Origin: Clostridium sp.
Lineage (GTDB): Bacteria; Bacillota; Clostridia; Clostridiales; Clostridiaceae
Length of the DNA stretch: 64,000 nucleotides
Direction: 5' to 3'
Assembly: GCF_030532265.1 (NCBI RefSeq)
Contig: NZ_JAUNLM010000001.1
Location: forward strand, 62,001-126,000
The position numbers were made by a program, and so were the translations under genes. Below the pieces are notes generated by a model. It had not been told where the DNA came from. It saw only the letters and a program-made list of their open reading frames with translations, and ran no database searches. Below, one piece after another: positions 1 through 10,396 of this stretch (position 1 is its first letter; each line of letters begins with the position of its first letter).

Positions 1-1
1 T

Positions 2-481
2 GATACATGTAATATTTCTATAATAATGCTTACTGCAAAAGGAGAAGAACTAGATAAAATATTAGGCTTAGAACTTGGAGCTGATGATTATATAACAAAA
101 CCATTTTCTATAAGGGAACTTTTGGCAAGAGTTAAGGCTGTTTTAAGAAGAAGTGCTCCTTTAGAATCAAATAAAAAAGAAGATATTTATGATAATGGAA
201 GATTAAAAATAGATTTTGAAAGACATGAAGTAACTATAAATAATAAAAAGATAGATATGACATTAAAAGAATTTGAATTATTAGAAATATTAATAAGAAA
301 TAAAGGCAAAATTTTAAAGAGAGAAATTTTATTAGATAAAATATGGGGATATGAATATATTGGAGAGACAAGAACAGTAGATGTGCATATTAGATATTTA
401 AGAAAAAAAATAGAAGAAGATGATAAAAACCCTAAGCTTATAGAAACTATAAGAGGGGTTGGATATAGATTTAACGGGTAA
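2..481 (+). CDS. PhoP/PhoB-type response regulator, 5' end outside window
   Basis: DNA-binding response regulator of the OmpR/PhoB class. The frame is open from base 2, so the gene starts before the window and the phospho-acceptor Asp is missing. Visible are the end of the receiver domain (switch Thr in MLTAK, the ADDYITKPF motif with the conserved Lys) and a full winged-helix effector domain of about 95 residues ending in the typical RGVGYRF. It lies 5 bases before a PhoR-like kinase and upstream of pstS, so control of phosphate starvation genes is the likely role (inference from context). No start codon can be assigned. Confidence 0.93.
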   Translation, partial: DTCNISIIMLTAKGEELDKILGLELGADDYITKPFSIRELLARVKAVLRRSAPLESNKKEDIYDNGRLKIDFERHEVTINNKKIDMTLKEFELLEILIRNKGKILKREILLDKIWGYEYIGETRTVDVHIRYLRKKIEEDDKNPKLIETIRGVGYRFNG

Positions 482-486
482 TATTT

Positions 487-2160
487 ATGAAGAAAAAAAT
501 AATAACTTCTGTAATAATAACAGTAGTTTTTGCCTTAGTTATAATAACATCTTCATTTATGGCTCTTTACAGTATACAGGAAATAGAAAATTCTAAAAGC
601 ATGTTAAAAGAATATAACTCTATAATTTCTGAATTAGATATAGAAAATGCTAGTAAATTAGGTTTATTTAAAATAAATGGGAAAACAATAGAATTAACTA
701 TAATTGATAAAGATGGGAATATAAAATTTAATTCATCAGGAAATGAAGGTAACATAAGTTATGCTTCAATAATAAAAGAAGCTGAAAATAAAGGTGTAGG
801 TTATTTAGATAAATATAATGAAAATAAAAAAATAAATATGATTTATTGTGGAACTAAGCTTTCTAATGGAGATACAATAATAAGTGGAGTTGAAGAGCCT
901 ACAACAAATATATTTCAAGTTAAAAATACTAAATATTATATTATAACTTTAATAATTGTTTTATTATTATCTATAGCTTTAGCTCTTAAGTTAGTTAGAA
1001 TAATTGTAGATCCAATAAAACATTTAGAAAGTGTTACTTGGAAAATAGCTCATGGAAATTTACAAACAAGGGTAAATGTAGTCTCAAATGATGAATTAGG
1101 ACAACTAGGTAAAACATTTAATAATATGGCAGATCAGCTTCAAAGTAAAATAAATGAAGTTGTTGATAAACAAAATAGACTTGAGTCCATATTAAAATCT
1201 ATGCAAAGTGGAGTTATAGCTGTAGACAATGAAGATAGAATAATAACTATAAATCCTTATGCTCAAAAGATATTTGGAATAAATGTAGATGTTACAGGAA
1301 AATATTTAAATGATTGTATAGAAGATAAAAGAATAAAAGAAATTTTAAATAATGAAACTGTTGATGAAACACAAGTTAAAATAAAAAAACCATTTAGAAG
1401 ATTTTTGAAAATAAAGAAAGCTATAGTTATAAATGGATATAAAAAAATTGGTAGAGTTATTGCAATTCAAGATATAACAGAAATGAAAAGACTTGAAAAT
1501 ATAAGAAGTCAGTTTGTAGCTAATGTATCTCATGAATTAAAAACTCCATTAACGTCAATAAAAGGTTTTGCTGAGACATTAAGATATGTTGAAGATGAAG
1601 AAACTAAAATTAAATTTTTAGATATAATAGATAAAGAGACAGAAAGGCTTACTAGACTTATTAGTGATATCTTAGTTCTTTCTGATTTAGAAAATAATCC
1701 AGTAGAAGAATTAGAAGAAATTTTTCCAGATGGAATAATAACAGATGCAATAAATATATTAAGTGAACATGCAAGAAAAAAGAATATATATATAAATTTT
1801 GAATCTGATAATAATGATTTTATTTTAGGACAGAAAGATAAGTTTCTTCAAATAGTTATAAACATAATAGAAAATTCTATAAAATATTCAAATAATAATA
1901 CTAAAATTAATGTAAAAAGTTTTTCAGATAAAGAATATTATTATTTTAAGGTGAAAGATAATGGTATAGGAATACCAAAAGAAGACCTTCCTAGAATATT
2001 TGAACGTTTTTACAGAGTTGATAAAGCAAGAAAAAGTGGGGGTACTGGACTTGGTCTTGCAATAGTTAAACATATTGTAAAAACTTTTGGAGGAGAGATA
2101 AGTGTTGATTCTGAAGTTTTAAAGGGAACAGAATTTACATTTAAAATAAAACATATATAA
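487..2160 (+). CDS. phoR: PhoR-like membrane sensor histidine kinase
   Basis: 557-residue sensor kinase, partner of the regulator just upstream. Order: membrane helix about 7-28, extracellular loop about 30-148, second helix about 151-172, HAMP linker to about 225, a PAS-like domain about 230-330, the dimerisation/phosphotransfer domain with SHELKTPLTS (His349), then the ATPase domain with N box (NSIKYSN), DNGIGIP and GGTGLGLAI. The architecture is that of Firmicute PhoR. A hairpin terminator follows immediately, so regulator and kinase end one operon before pstS. The phosphate signal is inferred from the pst neighbours. The same layout also occurs in WalK-like kinases, but the context favours PhoR. 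Confidence 0.9.
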   Translation: MKKKIITSVIITVVFALVIITSSFMALYSIQEIENSKSMLKEYNSIISELDIENASKLGLFKINGKTIELTIIDKDGNIKFNSSGNEGNISYASIIKEAENKGVGYLDKYNENKKINMIYCGTKLSNGDTIISGVEEPTTNIFQVKNTKYYIITLIIVLLLSIALALKLVRIIVDPIKHLESVTWKIAHGNLQTRVNVVSNDELGQLGKTFNNMADQLQSKINEVVDKQNRLESILKSMQSGVIAVDNEDRIITINPYAQKIFGINVDVTGKYLNDCIEDKRIKEILNNETVDETQVKIKKPFRRFLKIKKAIVINGYKKIGRVIAIQDITEMKRLENIRSQFVANVSHELKTPLTSIKGFAETLRYVEDEETKIKFLDIIDKETERLTRLISDILVLSDLENNPVEELEEIFPDGIITDAINILSEHARKKNIYINFESDNNDFILGQKDKFLQIVINIIENSIKYSNNNTKINVKSFSDKEYYYFKVKDNGIGIPKEDLPRIFERFYRVDKARKSGGTGLGLAIVKHIVKTFGGEISVDSEVLKGTEFTFKIKHI

Positions 2161-2162
2161 AT

Positions 2163-2200
2163 AAAAGACGAACTTTTATTTTTAAAAGTTCGTCTTTTTT
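2163..2200 (+). terminator. Rho-independent terminator after phoR
   Basis: Perfect 16-bp stem (AAAAGACGAACTTTTA with its complement), four-base loop and T run. It separates the regulatory pair from the pst operon. Confidence 0.9.
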
Positions 2201-2209
2201 ATTTAATTG

Positions 2210-2271
2210 TTAAACTCATTTAACACTAATATAAAACAACTTAACTTTAGTATAATAATACCTTAACTTTC
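2210..2271 (+). promoter_or_regulatory. Pho-box-like repeat array upstream of pstS
   Basis: Four TTAA-type repeats lie in the same orientation: TTAAACTCA (2210), TTAACACTA (2220), TTAACTTTA (2241) and TTAACTTTC (2263). Starts are 10, 21 and 22 bases apart, that is, near multiples of one helical turn. Bacillus PhoP binds TTAACA-like repeats with 11-base spacing, so this is a likely binding site for the regulator encoded at the start of the window. A possible -10 (TATTAT, 2278-2283) follows the last repeat. Confidence 0.65.
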
Positions 2272-2344
2272 AAAAGATATTATTAATATATAGTCAAATT
2301 ATAAAAATAAATGAGTAAAGGGATTTTTAAGGAGGTTATATTTT

Positions 2345-3211
2345 ATGAGAAAGAAAAATTTAAAAATGTTAGTAGCCACATTAGCAGTAGTTATTACAGG
2401 AGGATTATTTGTTGGTTGTGGAAGTACAGAAAATGGTAGCTCTATAACAATAAGTGGATCATCAGCACTTTTGCCTCTTATGGAACAATCAATAGAAAAA
2501 TTTAATGAAATAAAACCTGGAAATACTATAAATGCACAAGCAGGAGGTTCAGGAACCGGACTTACTCAAGTTTTAGAAGGTTCTGTTAATATAGGAAACT
2601 CAGATGTTTACGCAGAAGATAAGCTTACAAAGGAACAAGCAAGTCAATTAGTAGATCATAAAGTTGTAGCGCAAGGTTTTGGTGTTGTTGTTAATAAAAA
2701 TTCTGGAATAGAAAATTTAACAAAGAAACAAATACAAAATATTTTTTCAGGGAAGATTAAGAATTGGAAAGAAGTTGGAGGAAAGGATTTAGAAATATTA
2801 GTAGTTCACAGGCCTACATCATCAGGAACAAGAGCAACATTTACAAAGAAGATATTAGATGGAAATAAAAAATTAGAAAATGATTCAATAGGAGCTACAC
2901 AAGATAGTAATGGTGCTGTATTAAATGCTATGAAACAAAATAATGGAGCAATAAGTTATGTGGCACTATCATATATGAATAATGAAGAAGCAAAAAATGC
3001 ATTAAATTTAATTAAAATAGATGGAAAAGAAGCAACTGCTGAAAATATTAAATCTGGAAATTATGATTTCTGGTCATGGGGACACATGTATACAAAAGGT
3101 GAAGCTAATGGACTTACAAAGGAATTTATAGATTTTGTAGGAAGTAGTGAAAATAGTGAAAGTATAAATAATTTAGGATTAATTCCAGGAAGTGAAATAA
3201 AGGAAAAATAA
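2345..3211 (+). CDS. pstS: Phosphate ABC transporter substrate-binding lipoprotein
   Basis: Binds phosphate outside the membrane and delivers it to PstCA. The 288-residue precursor has a lipoprotein signal: basic N terminus, hydrophobic stretch and lipobox ending at Cys25 (FVGCGS). The mature part shows the phosphate-binding family motifs ISGSSALLPL, GGSGTGL and RPTSSGTR. The start has a strong AAGGAGG site 8 bases upstream. It is the first gene of pstSCAB-phoU and lies just downstream of the Pho-box array, so induction by low phosphate is likely. Confidence 0.97.
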   Translation: MRKKNLKMLVATLAVVITGGLFVGCGSTENGSSITISGSSALLPLMEQSIEKFNEIKPGNTINAQAGGSGTGLTQVLEGSVNIGNSDVYAEDKLTKEQASQLVDHKVVAQGFGVVVNKNSGIENLTKKQIQNIFSGKIKNWKEVGGKDLEILVVHRPTSSGTRATFTKKILDGNKKLENDSIGATQDSNGAVLNAMKQNNGAISYVALSYMNNEEAKNALNLIKIDGKEATAENIKSGNYDFWSWGHMYTKGEANGLTKEFIDFVGSSENSESINNLGLIPGSEIKEK

Positions 3212-3229
3212 TAAGCAATAAAGATAGGA

Positions 3230-4129
3230 ATGAGGTATATGAAGAAGAGGAGTTTCAAAGAAAGGCTATTAAATGAATATTTAGGGAAAGGATTTTCAAG
3301 TTTTTGTGGAATATTAATAATTTTAATAACAGTATCAATAATATTATTTATAGGATTAAAAGGAATAAAGACATTCACTAAAGGTGAGTATAGTTTAATT
3401 GAATTTTTATTTACGAATAACTGGAATCCTTCAGGTAGCCCTAAAACTTTTGGAGCTTTTGCATTCATATTAGGATCTACACTAGTATCCTTAGGAGCTG
3501 TTATATTAAGTGCTCCAATTGCAGTTGCATTAGGGATTTTTGTTAATGTAATTTCTAAAGGTTTTGGAGAAAAACTAATAAAGCCAACTTTAGAAATATT
3601 AGTAGGAATTCCATCAGTAGTTTATGGTTGGGTAGGAGTTTCAGTTTTAGTTCCATTTATAAAAGATAAGTTTGGAGGGATTGGCTTTTCACTTTTAGCA
3701 GGAATAATAGTTTTATCCCTTATGATTTTACCAACTATAGCAACTTTATCTATTGATGCTATAAAAGGAATACCTAAAGAACATATAGAGGCATCTTATG
3801 GACTTGGAGCAACGAGATGGCAAACTATAAAAAATGTAATAACTCCAGGAGCAAAATCAGGAATACTTACTGGAGTAGTTCTTGGTATTGCAAGAGCTTT
3901 TGGAGAAGCTTTAGCAGTTCAGATGGTAATAGGAAATACAATAAAAATGCCAAATAGTCTAATATCACCATCTTCAACATTAACTAGTATATTAACAATG
4001 GATATGTCAAATACTGTATCTGGTTCTGCTTGGAATGATGCTTTATGGACTTTAGCATTAATTCTTTTAGTAATATCATTTATATTTATACTTGTAATTA
4101 GGCAAATAGAAAAGAAGGGAGTTAACTAA
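3230..4129 (+). CDS. pstC: Phosphate ABC transporter permease PstC
   Basis: Integral membrane subunit of the phosphate importer. 299 residues with about six hydrophobic helices and the cytoplasmic EAA loop (EASYGLGATRWQTIKNV) that contacts PstB. It follows pstS by 18 bases and is followed by pstA after one base, as in a standard pst operon. The second Met (start at 3239) is also possible because the first one has only a weak ribosome site (AGGAATGAGG overlaps it). Confidence 0.96.
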   Translation: MRYMKKRSFKERLLNEYLGKGFSSFCGILIILITVSIILFIGLKGIKTFTKGEYSLIEFLFTNNWNPSGSPKTFGAFAFILGSTLVSLGAVILSAPIAVALGIFVNVISKGFGEKLIKPTLEILVGIPSVVYGWVGVSVLVPFIKDKFGGIGFSLLAGIIVLSLMILPTIATLSIDAIKGIPKEHIEASYGLGATRWQTIKNVITPGAKSGILTGVVLGIARAFGEALAVQMVIGNTIKMPNSLISPSSTLTSILTMDMSNTVSGSAWNDALWTLALILLVISFIFILVIRQIEKKGVN

Positions 4130-4130
4130 A

Positions 4131-5015
4131 GTGGATGCAAAAAAAATAGATAAAGTAGCAACTATAATATTTTATATAATAGCAATATTTATAGTAACGT
4201 TACTTGGAGCTTTTATAGCTTATATCTTTTATAAAGGAATAGGTATGCTTACTCCATCATTTTTATTTGGTAATCCAAAAATGACAAGTGTTGGTGGAGG
4301 TATTGGGCCACAAATATTTAATTCATTATATATGTTAGTAATAGCATTGATAATTACAGTACCAATAGGAATTGGTGCAGGTATATACTTAGCAGAATAT
4401 GCTAAAGAAGGCGTTGTTTTAAAAATAATTAGATTATCCCTTGAAACTATGTCTTCATTACCTTCAATTGTAATAGGTATGTTTGGACTTTTAGTTTTTG
4501 TTAATTTATCAGGATTTGGATATTCATTAATAGCTGGAGCTTTATCAGTTAGCATATTAAATATTCCATCTATGACTAGAATATCAGAAAATGCAATAAG
4601 ACATGCATCAAAAAAAGTAAAAGAAGCATCATTAGGACTTGGTGCAACTAAATGGCAAACTATAATGAGAGTGACTCTTCCAACTGCAATGAGGGATATA
4701 CTTACTGGAATTATATTATCATCAGGAAGAATTTTTGGAGAGGCAGCAGCATTCTTATATACAGCAGGTTTAAGTTCAGGAACACTTAATTTCAACAATG
4801 TAAGTTTACTTGGAAAAACATCAGCATTTTCGCTTTTTAGACCAGCAGAAACTTTAGCAGTTCATATATGGAAATTAAATTCTGAAGGAATTGTCCCAGA
4901 TGCATCAGCTATAGCAAATGGAACAGCAGCTGTGCTTATAATAATTATATTAATCTTTAACTTATTAGCAAAATTAATTGGAAACAGAATTTTAAAATCA
5001 TATAGTGGCAAATAG
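4131..5015 (+). CDS. pstA: Phosphate ABC transporter permease PstA
   Basis: Second membrane subunit of the importer, 294 residues and about six helices. It has its own EAA loop ([17 protein letters not shown]), closely similar to the one in PstC. It starts with GTG one base after pstC, overlapping the spacing needed for a ribosome site (AAGGGAG inside the pstC end), which suggests translational coupling. Function as the PstC partner is secure from motif and position. Confidence 0.96.
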   Translation: MDAKKIDKVATIIFYIIAIFIVTLLGAFIAYIFYKGIGMLTPSFLFGNPKMTSVGGGIGPQIFNSLYMLVIALIITVPIGIGAGIYLAEYAKEGVVLKIIRLSLETMSSLPSIVIGMFGLLVFVNLSGFGYSLIAGALSVSILNIPSMTRISENAIRHASKKVKEASLGLGATKWQTIMRVTLPTAMRDILTGIILSSGRIFGEAAAFLYTAGLSSGTLNFNNVSLLGKTSAFSLFRPAETLAVHIWKLNSEGIVPDASAIANGTAAVLIIIILIFNLLAKLIGNRILKSYSGK

Positions 5016-5026
5016 TAGGAGGAAGT

Positions 5027-5776
5027 ATGAGTATAATAGAAACTAAAAATCTAAATCTTTATTATGGAACTAATAAAGCTCTTAAAAATATAAATATGAA
5101 ATTTAATAAAAATGAAGTTACAGCACTTATAGGTCCATCTGGTTGTGGTAAATCAACGTTTTTAAGAACTATAAATAGAATGAATGATCTTATAGATTCA
5201 GTTAAAATAGAAGGTGAAGTTTTATTTGAAGGAGAAAATATTTTTAGTGATTATGATGTAATTGATCTTAGAAAAAGAATTGGTATTGTCTTTCAAAAGC
5301 CTAATCCATTTCCTATGTCAATATATGACAATGTTGCCTATGGACCAAGAATACATGGAATAAAAGATAAAAAGAGATTAGATGAAATTGTTGAAAAAAG
5401 TCTTAAGGGTGCCGCACTTTGGGATGAAACAAAAGATAGACTTAAAAAGAGTGCAATGGGGTTGTCAGGAGGACAACAACAAAGACTTTGTATAGCAAGA
5501 ACACTTGCTGTATCACCTGAAGTAATTCTTATGGATGAGCCAACATCAGCATTAGATCCAATTTCAACTAATAAAGTAGAAGATTTAATTGAAGAATTAA
5601 AAAAAGAATATACAGTTATAATAGTTACTCATAATATGCAACAAGCTGGAAGAATAGCAGATAAGACAGCTTTCTTTTTAAATGGTGAAGTTATAGAATA
5701 TGGAAAAACAGAAGATATATTTTATAAGCCAAAAGATAAAAGAACAGAAGATTATATTACAGGTAGATTTGGTTAA
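5027..5776 (+). CDS. pstB: Phosphate ABC transporter ATPase PstB
   Basis: Cytoplasmic ATPase that powers phosphate import. 249 residues, the usual length. Walker [10 protein letters not shown] at 36-44, signature LSGGQQQR at 146-153, Walker B VILMDEP at 166-172 and a switch His in VTHNM. The [14 protein letters not shown] stretch after the Q-loop is typical of PstB. Strong ribosome site AGGAGG. It is co-transcribed between pstA and phoU. Confidence 0.98.
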   Translation: MSIIETKNLNLYYGTNKALKNINMKFNKNEVTALIGPSGCGKSTFLRTINRMNDLIDSVKIEGEVLFEGENIFSDYDVIDLRKRIGIVFQKPNPFPMSIYDNVAYGPRIHGIKDKKRLDEIVEKSLKGAALWDETKDRLKKSAMGLSGGQQQRLCIARTLAVSPEVILMDEPTSALDPISTNKVEDLIEELKKEYTVIIVTHNMQQAGRIADKTAFFLNGEVIEYGKTEDIFYKPKDKRTEDYITGRFG

Positions 5777-5797
5777 TAATGTTTAAGGAGTGAGCAT

Positions 5798-6454
5798 ATG
5801 AGAAGAGAGTCTCAAAATCAAAGAATTGATGAAATAAATGAAAAATTGTATATAATGACTAATATAGTAAAAGAACAAATAAAAGGTAGTATGCAAGCAT
5901 TAAAGCTAAAAGATGAAAAATTAGCTGAAAATATAATAAAAAATGATGATAAAGTAGATAATCTTCAAAAAGTAATTGAAGAAGAATGTATAAAATTTAT
6001 AGCAACAGAACAGCTTGTTGCTAAAGATTTAAGAAGAGTATTTACTGCATCTAAAATAGTAACTGACTTAGAAAGAATGGCGGACCATGCTATTGATATA
6101 TGCAAAATTGTAAAGTATGTAAAAGGAACATTACATCCAATTGAAATAAAAGATCTTTTAATTATGGAAGAAAAAATTCAAAATATGATAACATTAGCTA
6201 GCAAAGCATATAGTGAAAGGGATATAGAATTAGCATATTCAATATGTAAGTTAGATGATGAAATAGATAATTTATATAAACAAACATTTAAATATACACT
6301 ATTGTGTATAAAGAATGGTGAAAATAGTATAGAAGAGGGAACAAGATTATTATTTGTAGCTAAATATTTAGAAAGAATAGGTGATCATGTTACAAATATT
6401 TGTGAATGGATAATTTTTAGTAAAACAGGAGAATATGTAGATTTAAATATATAA
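5798..6454 (+). CDS. phoU: Phosphate-signalling regulator PhoU
   Basis: Peripheral protein thought to connect the Pst transporter with PhoR and to restrain the Pho response when phosphate is plentiful. 218 residues made of two helical PhoU repeats; each carries the conserved metal-binding type motif (LERMADHAIDI near 90 and LERIGDHVTNI near 193). It is the last gene of the operon and is followed by a clear terminator. Confidence 0.96.
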   Translation: MRRESQNQRIDEINEKLYIMTNIVKEQIKGSMQALKLKDEKLAENIIKNDDKVDNLQKVIEEECIKFIATEQLVAKDLRRVFTASKIVTDLERMADHAIDICKIVKYVKGTLHPIEIKDLLIMEEKIQNMITLASKAYSERDIELAYSICKLDDEIDNLYKQTFKYTLLCIKNGENSIEEGTRLLFVAKYLERIGDHVTNICEWIIFSKTGEYVDLNI

Positions 6455-6456
6455 AT

Positions 6457-6488
6457 AAAAACCACACAAAGTATTTAGTGTGGTTTTT
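6457..6488 (+). terminator. Terminator of the pst-phoU operon
   Basis: 11-bp stem AAAAACCACAC / GTGTGGTTTTT with a ten-base loop, ending in a T run. Confidence 0.88.
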
Positions 6489-6551
6489 AATTGCATAAAA
6501 TTAATTAAATTAATTTTGAATTTATAAAAATTTCCTTTTTGACGAGTTTTG

Positions 6552-6580
6552 TTGACTAACTACATATATTAATGTAATAT
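6552..6580 (+). promoter_or_regulatory. SigA-type promoter of the DUF512-der-gpsA operon
   Basis: TTGACT (6552-6557), 17-base spacer, TAATAT (6575-6580). It lies 42 bases before the first gene. Confidence 0.7.
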
Positions 6581-6621
6581 AACAAAAGATACACTAGTTT
6601 ATAAAAAAGGGGAGTGAAAAT

Positions 6622-7953
6622 ATGAAGAACTTAATAAAAAGTGTACTTCCTGATAGTATTGCAGAAGAGGTTGGAATAGAGGCAGGCGATTTTCTTATTT
6701 CAATTAATAATAAAGAAATAGAAGACATTATTGATTATAGATTTTTAGCTGTTGATGAAGAGTTAACTATACAAATTGAGAAATCTTATGGTGAAGTTTG
6801 GGATATAGAAATAGAAAAAGATTATGGTGAAGATATAGGCCTTGAATTTCAAGGTGGTATAATGGATAAAGCAAAAAGTTGCAGTAATAAATGTATTTTT
6901 TGCTTTATAGATCAGCTTCCTAAAGGAATGAGAAATACTCTTTATTTTAAAGATGATGATTCAAGATTATCATTTTTACAAGGTAATTTTGTAACATTAA
7001 CAAATATGAAAGAGGCTGATATAGATAGGATAATTAGATACAAAATAAGTCCTATAAACATATCTGTTCACACAACAAATCCAGAGCTTAGAGTAAAAAT
7101 GCTTAACAATAGATTTGCAGGACAAATATATGATAGAATGAAAAGGCTTAAAGAAGCAGATATTTATATGCATGCTCAAATTGTATGTGTTCCAGGTATT
7201 AATGATGGAGAAGAACTTAAAAGAACTATAAATGATCTTTATAATTTGTACCCACAAGTTAATAATGTGGCAGTTGTGCCAATTGGAATAACAAAATTTA
7301 GGGAAAACTTAGCTCATGTAAATACATTTACTGAACAAACTTCAAAAGAAACAATAGAAATGGTTAATGAACTTCAAGAAAAGTTTATGAAAGAAGTATC
7401 AGAACCTTTTGTAAGATTATCAGATGAATTTTATTTAGTAGCAAAACAAGATGTTCCAGAGGAAGAATTTTATAATGGTTTTGAACAGTTAGAAGATGGA
7501 GTTGGAAGTGTTCGTTATTATAGAGAAGCTATAAAAAGAGATTTGGAATTTTTAGATACAAATAAAAAAGGAAATTATACTGTAGTAACAGGTGCATTAG
7601 CTTATGATGAAATAAAAAATGCTATGGATAGTATAATGAAAAAAAATGATAATATAAAAATAAATGTTAAAAAGATAGTTAATAACTTTTTTGGAGAAAC
7701 TATTACTGTTGCAGGACTTTTAACTGGTACAGATATAATAGAGCAGTTAAAGGATGAAATAGATACACCATATCTTATAATGGCAGATAATATGTTTAGA
7801 AGAGGTTATGAATTAGCTCCAGAGGAACTTATAATGTTAGATGACACAACAATCGATATGTTAGAAGAGGCTTTAAATGTTAAAGTTTTAGTTTGTGATT
7901 ACTCAGGAGATGGTTTTATAGATTTAATAAATAATTATAACGAGGAGGAATAG
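6622..7953 (+). CDS. PDZ / radical-SAM protein (DUF512 family)
   Basis: 443-residue protein of unknown reaction. An N-terminal PDZ-like segment (about 1-55) is followed by a radical SAM core with the iron-sulfur ligands Cys87, Cys91 and Cys94 (C-x3-C-x2-C) and a C-terminal DUF512 region. The family is widespread in clostridia and usually sits beside der, as here (stop 4 bases before der). A substrate is not known. A link to ribosome assembly or membrane lipid supply is only suggested by the neighbours der and gpsA. Confidence 0.9.
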   Translation: MKNLIKSVLPDSIAEEVGIEAGDFLISINNKEIEDIIDYRFLAVDEELTIQIEKSYGEVWDIEIEKDYGEDIGLEFQGGIMDKAKSCSNKCIFCFIDQLPKGMRNTLYFKDDDSRLSFLQGNFVTLTNMKEADIDRIIRYKISPINISVHTTNPELRVKMLNNRFAGQIYDRMKRLKEADIYMHAQIVCVPGINDGEELKRTINDLYNLYPQVNNVAVVPIGITKFRENLAHVNTFTEQTSKETIEMVNELQEKFMKEVSEPFVRLSDEFYLVAKQDVPEEEFYNGFEQLEDGVGSVRYYREAIKRDLEFLDTNKKGNYTVVTGALAYDEIKNAMDSIMKKNDNIKINVKKIVNNFFGETITVAGLLTGTDIIEQLKDEIDTPYLIMADNMFRRGYELAPEELIMLDDTTIDMLEEALNVKVLVCDYSGDGFIDLINNYNEEE

Positions 7954-7957
7954 GAAT

Positions 7958-9274
7958 ATGGCAAAACCTATTGTTGCAATGGTTGGAAGACCAAATGTAG
8001 GAAAGTCTACATTATTTAATAGATTAGCAGGAAAGAGAATATCAATAGTCCAAGATACACCAGGGGTTACAAGGGATAGGGTTTATGCAGAGGCAGAATG
8101 GCTTAACTATAAATTTACTATGATAGATACAGGTGGTATAGAACCAGAAAGAGATGACATTATAGTAAAACAAATGAGAAGACAAGCAAATATAGCTATA
8201 GAAACTGCTGATGTAATAGTATTTATAGTAGATGGTAAAGAAGGCTTAACAGCAGCAGATAGAGAAGTTGCAACTATGCTTAGAAAAAGCAAAAAGCCTG
8301 TAGTTTTAGTTGTTAACAAAATAGATTCATTAAAAGAAGAAGATAATGCTTGGGAATTCTATAATTTAGGTATAGGAGATCCTGTAACAATATCAGCAGC
8401 TCAGGGTTTAGGACTTGGAGATATGTTAGATGAAGTAGTTAAGCATTTTGATGCTTTAAATACAGAAGAAGAGGAAGATGAATACATAAGAATAGCTATG
8501 ATTGGTAAACCAAATGTAGGTAAATCATCTCTTATAAATAAGCTTTTAGGAGAAGAAAGAGTTATAGTATCTAATGTTCCAGGAACAACAAGAGATGCTA
8601 TTGATTCATATTTAGAAACTGATCAAGGTAAATTTATTCTTATAGATACAGCTGGACTTAGAAGAAAAAGTAAAGTAAAAGAAGAAATAGAAAAATATAG
8701 TGTTGTAAGAACTTACGCAGCTATCGAAAGAGCAGATGTATGTATATTAATGATAGATGCAGAAGAAGGAATTACAGAACAAGATGAAAAGATTGTAGGA
8801 TATGCTCATGAATTAAATAAGGCTATAATGGTTGTAGTTAATAAGTGGGATCTTATAGAAAAAGATGATAAAACTCTTGATAAATATAAGAAAGAATTAC
8901 AAGGAAAACTTAAATTTTTAAGTTATGCACCTTATCTTTTCATATCAGCACTTACAGGACAAAGAACACAAAAAGTTTTAGCAATGGCTAGAATGTGCTA
9001 CGATAACTATTCAAAAAGAATATCAACAGGTATATTAAATGATGTAATAAGTAAGGCTGTTCTTATGAAAGAACCTCCAATAGTAGGACTTAAAAGAATG
9101 AAAATCTACTATGCAACTCAAGTAGCAAGTAGACCACCTAAGTTTATATTCTTTGTTAATGATAAAAATGCAACACATTTTTCATATGAGAGATATTTAG
9201 AAAATCAACTTAGACAAAGTTTTGATTTTGAAGGAACTGGTATAGAAGTAGAATATAGAGAAAGGAAAATGTAG
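7958..9274 (+). CDS. der: Ribosome-assembly GTPase Der (EngA)
   Basis: Tandem-GTPase needed for 50S subunit maturation. 438 residues: first G domain with GRPNVGKS at 10-17, DTGG and NKID at 120-123; second with GKPNVGKS at 183-190, DTAG and NKWD; then a KH-like C-terminal domain. Length and both G domains are normal. It is tightly packed between the DUF512 gene (4 bases) and gpsA (2 bases), so the three are surely one transcript. Confidence 0.98.
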   Translation: MAKPIVAMVGRPNVGKSTLFNRLAGKRISIVQDTPGVTRDRVYAEAEWLNYKFTMIDTGGIEPERDDIIVKQMRRQANIAIETADVIVFIVDGKEGLTAADREVATMLRKSKKPVVLVVNKIDSLKEEDNAWEFYNLGIGDPVTISAAQGLGLGDMLDEVVKHFDALNTEEEEDEYIRIAMIGKPNVGKSSLINKLLGEERVIVSNVPGTTRDAIDSYLETDQGKFILIDTAGLRRKSKVKEEIEKYSVVRTYAAIERADVCILMIDAEEGITEQDEKIVGYAHELNKAIMVVVNKWDLIEKDDKTLDKYKKELQGKLKFLSYAPYLFISALTGQRTQKVLAMARMCYDNYSKRISTGILNDVISKAVLMKEPPIVGLKRMKIYYATQVASRPPKFIFFVNDKNATHFSYERYLENQLRQSFDFEGTGIEVEYRERKM

Positions 9275-9276
9275 TT

Positions 9277-10272
9277 ATGAGTAAAGTAACATTTATTGGT
9301 GGCGGGAGTTTTGGTACAGCTTTAGCAATTCAACTTGCCAAAAAAAATAATTGTGTAAATATATTTGATAGAGATATTGAAGTTTGTAATGATATTAATA
9401 TAAGAAAAAGAAATAGTAAATATTTAAAAGAACTTGAAATTCCAGAAAATATAAAGGCATATAACAATTTAGATAAGGCAATACATGATGCAGAATATAT
9501 AGTTTTAGCTGTTCCATCGCACGTTATAAGAGATGTTACTAGATTATTAAAAGGTAAGATAAGTGAAGATACTATAATAATTTCTATTGCAAAGGGAATT
9601 GAACAAGGTACAAATAAAAGATTATCAGAAGTTATAAGTGAGGAAATTCCAGAAAATCCAGTAGTTATTTTATCAGGACCAAGTCACGCTGAAGAAGTTG
9701 CTATCGAAATTCCAACAACTTTAGTTTCTACATCAACTAACATGAAATATGCAGAAAAAGTTCAAGAGTTATTTATGACACCAAATCTTAGAATATATAC
9801 AAATGAAGATATAATAGGTGTTGAAATTGGAGGTGCAGTAAAAAATATTATTGCACTTGCAGCTGGTGTTGGTGATGGAGTTGGATATGGAGATAATACA
9901 AAGGCAGCGCTTATGACAAGAGGAATGAAAGAAATTTCAAGAGTTGGAATAGCACTTGGAGGTAAGGAAGAAACATTTTTTGGACTTACAGGAATGGGAG
10001 ATTTAATAGTTACATGTACATCAATGCATTCAAGAAATAGAAAAGCTGGAATTTTAATAGGTAAAGGATTTTCATTAGATGATGCTTTAAAAGAAGTAGG
10101 AATGATAGTTGAAGGTGTAAAAGCGTGTAAGGCATTCCATGAATTAAATAGCAAAATAGGAGTTAGTATGCCTATAACAGATGGACTTTATGATGTATTA
10201 TTTAATGAAAAGTGTCCAAAAGAAGTTGTAAGAGAATTAATGCTTAGAGAAAAAAAGAATGAAACCCATTAA
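9277..10272 (+). CDS. gpsA: Glycerol-3-phosphate dehydrogenase [NAD(P)+]
   Basis: Reduces dihydroxyacetone phosphate to sn-glycerol 3-phosphate for phospholipid synthesis. 331 residues with N-terminal dinucleotide-binding motif GGGSFGTA (8-15), the LSGPSHAEE motif, the catalytic Lys in GGAVKNIIA and the C-terminal LTGMGDL. It follows der by two bases. In many Firmicutes plsY stands between der and gpsA; it is absent here. The terminator overlaps its stop codon. Confidence 0.98.
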   Translation: MSKVTFIGGGSFGTALAIQLAKKNNCVNIFDRDIEVCNDINIRKRNSKYLKELEIPENIKAYNNLDKAIHDAEYIVLAVPSHVIRDVTRLLKGKISEDTIIISIAKGIEQGTNKRLSEVISEEIPENPVVILSGPSHAEEVAIEIPTTLVSTSTNMKYAEKVQELFMTPNLRIYTNEDIIGVEIGGAVKNIIALAAGVGDGVGYGDNTKAALMTRGMKEISRVGIALGGKEETFFGLTGMGDLIVTCTSMHSRNRKAGILIGKGFSLDDALKEVGMIVEGVKACKAFHELNSKIGVSMPITDGLYDVLFNEKCPKEVVRELMLREKKNETH

Positions 10273-10299
10273 AAAGCAACCTTTTTAGGTTGCTTTTTT
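10271..10299 (+). terminator. Terminator after gpsA
   Basis: AAAAAGCAACC / GGTTGCTTTTT, loop of six, T run; the stem begins inside the gpsA stop codon. Confidence 0.92.
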
Positions 10300-10396
10300 A
10301 TTTATAAAATTATAAGAAAAATATTTTATAAAATAGTATATAAATTTTAAATTTAGAATATATATATACTGTTACAGATAGTTAGGAGGGGATTTC

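Noticed and set aside
4229..4798. 189-residue minus-strand frame inside pstA
   Set aside because: Antisense of a clearly conserved permease gene; no ribosome site.
10320..10396. SigE promoter of spoIVA
   Set aside because: Several ATAT-type matches exist in this A/T-rich region, but none has a proper -35/-10 pair.
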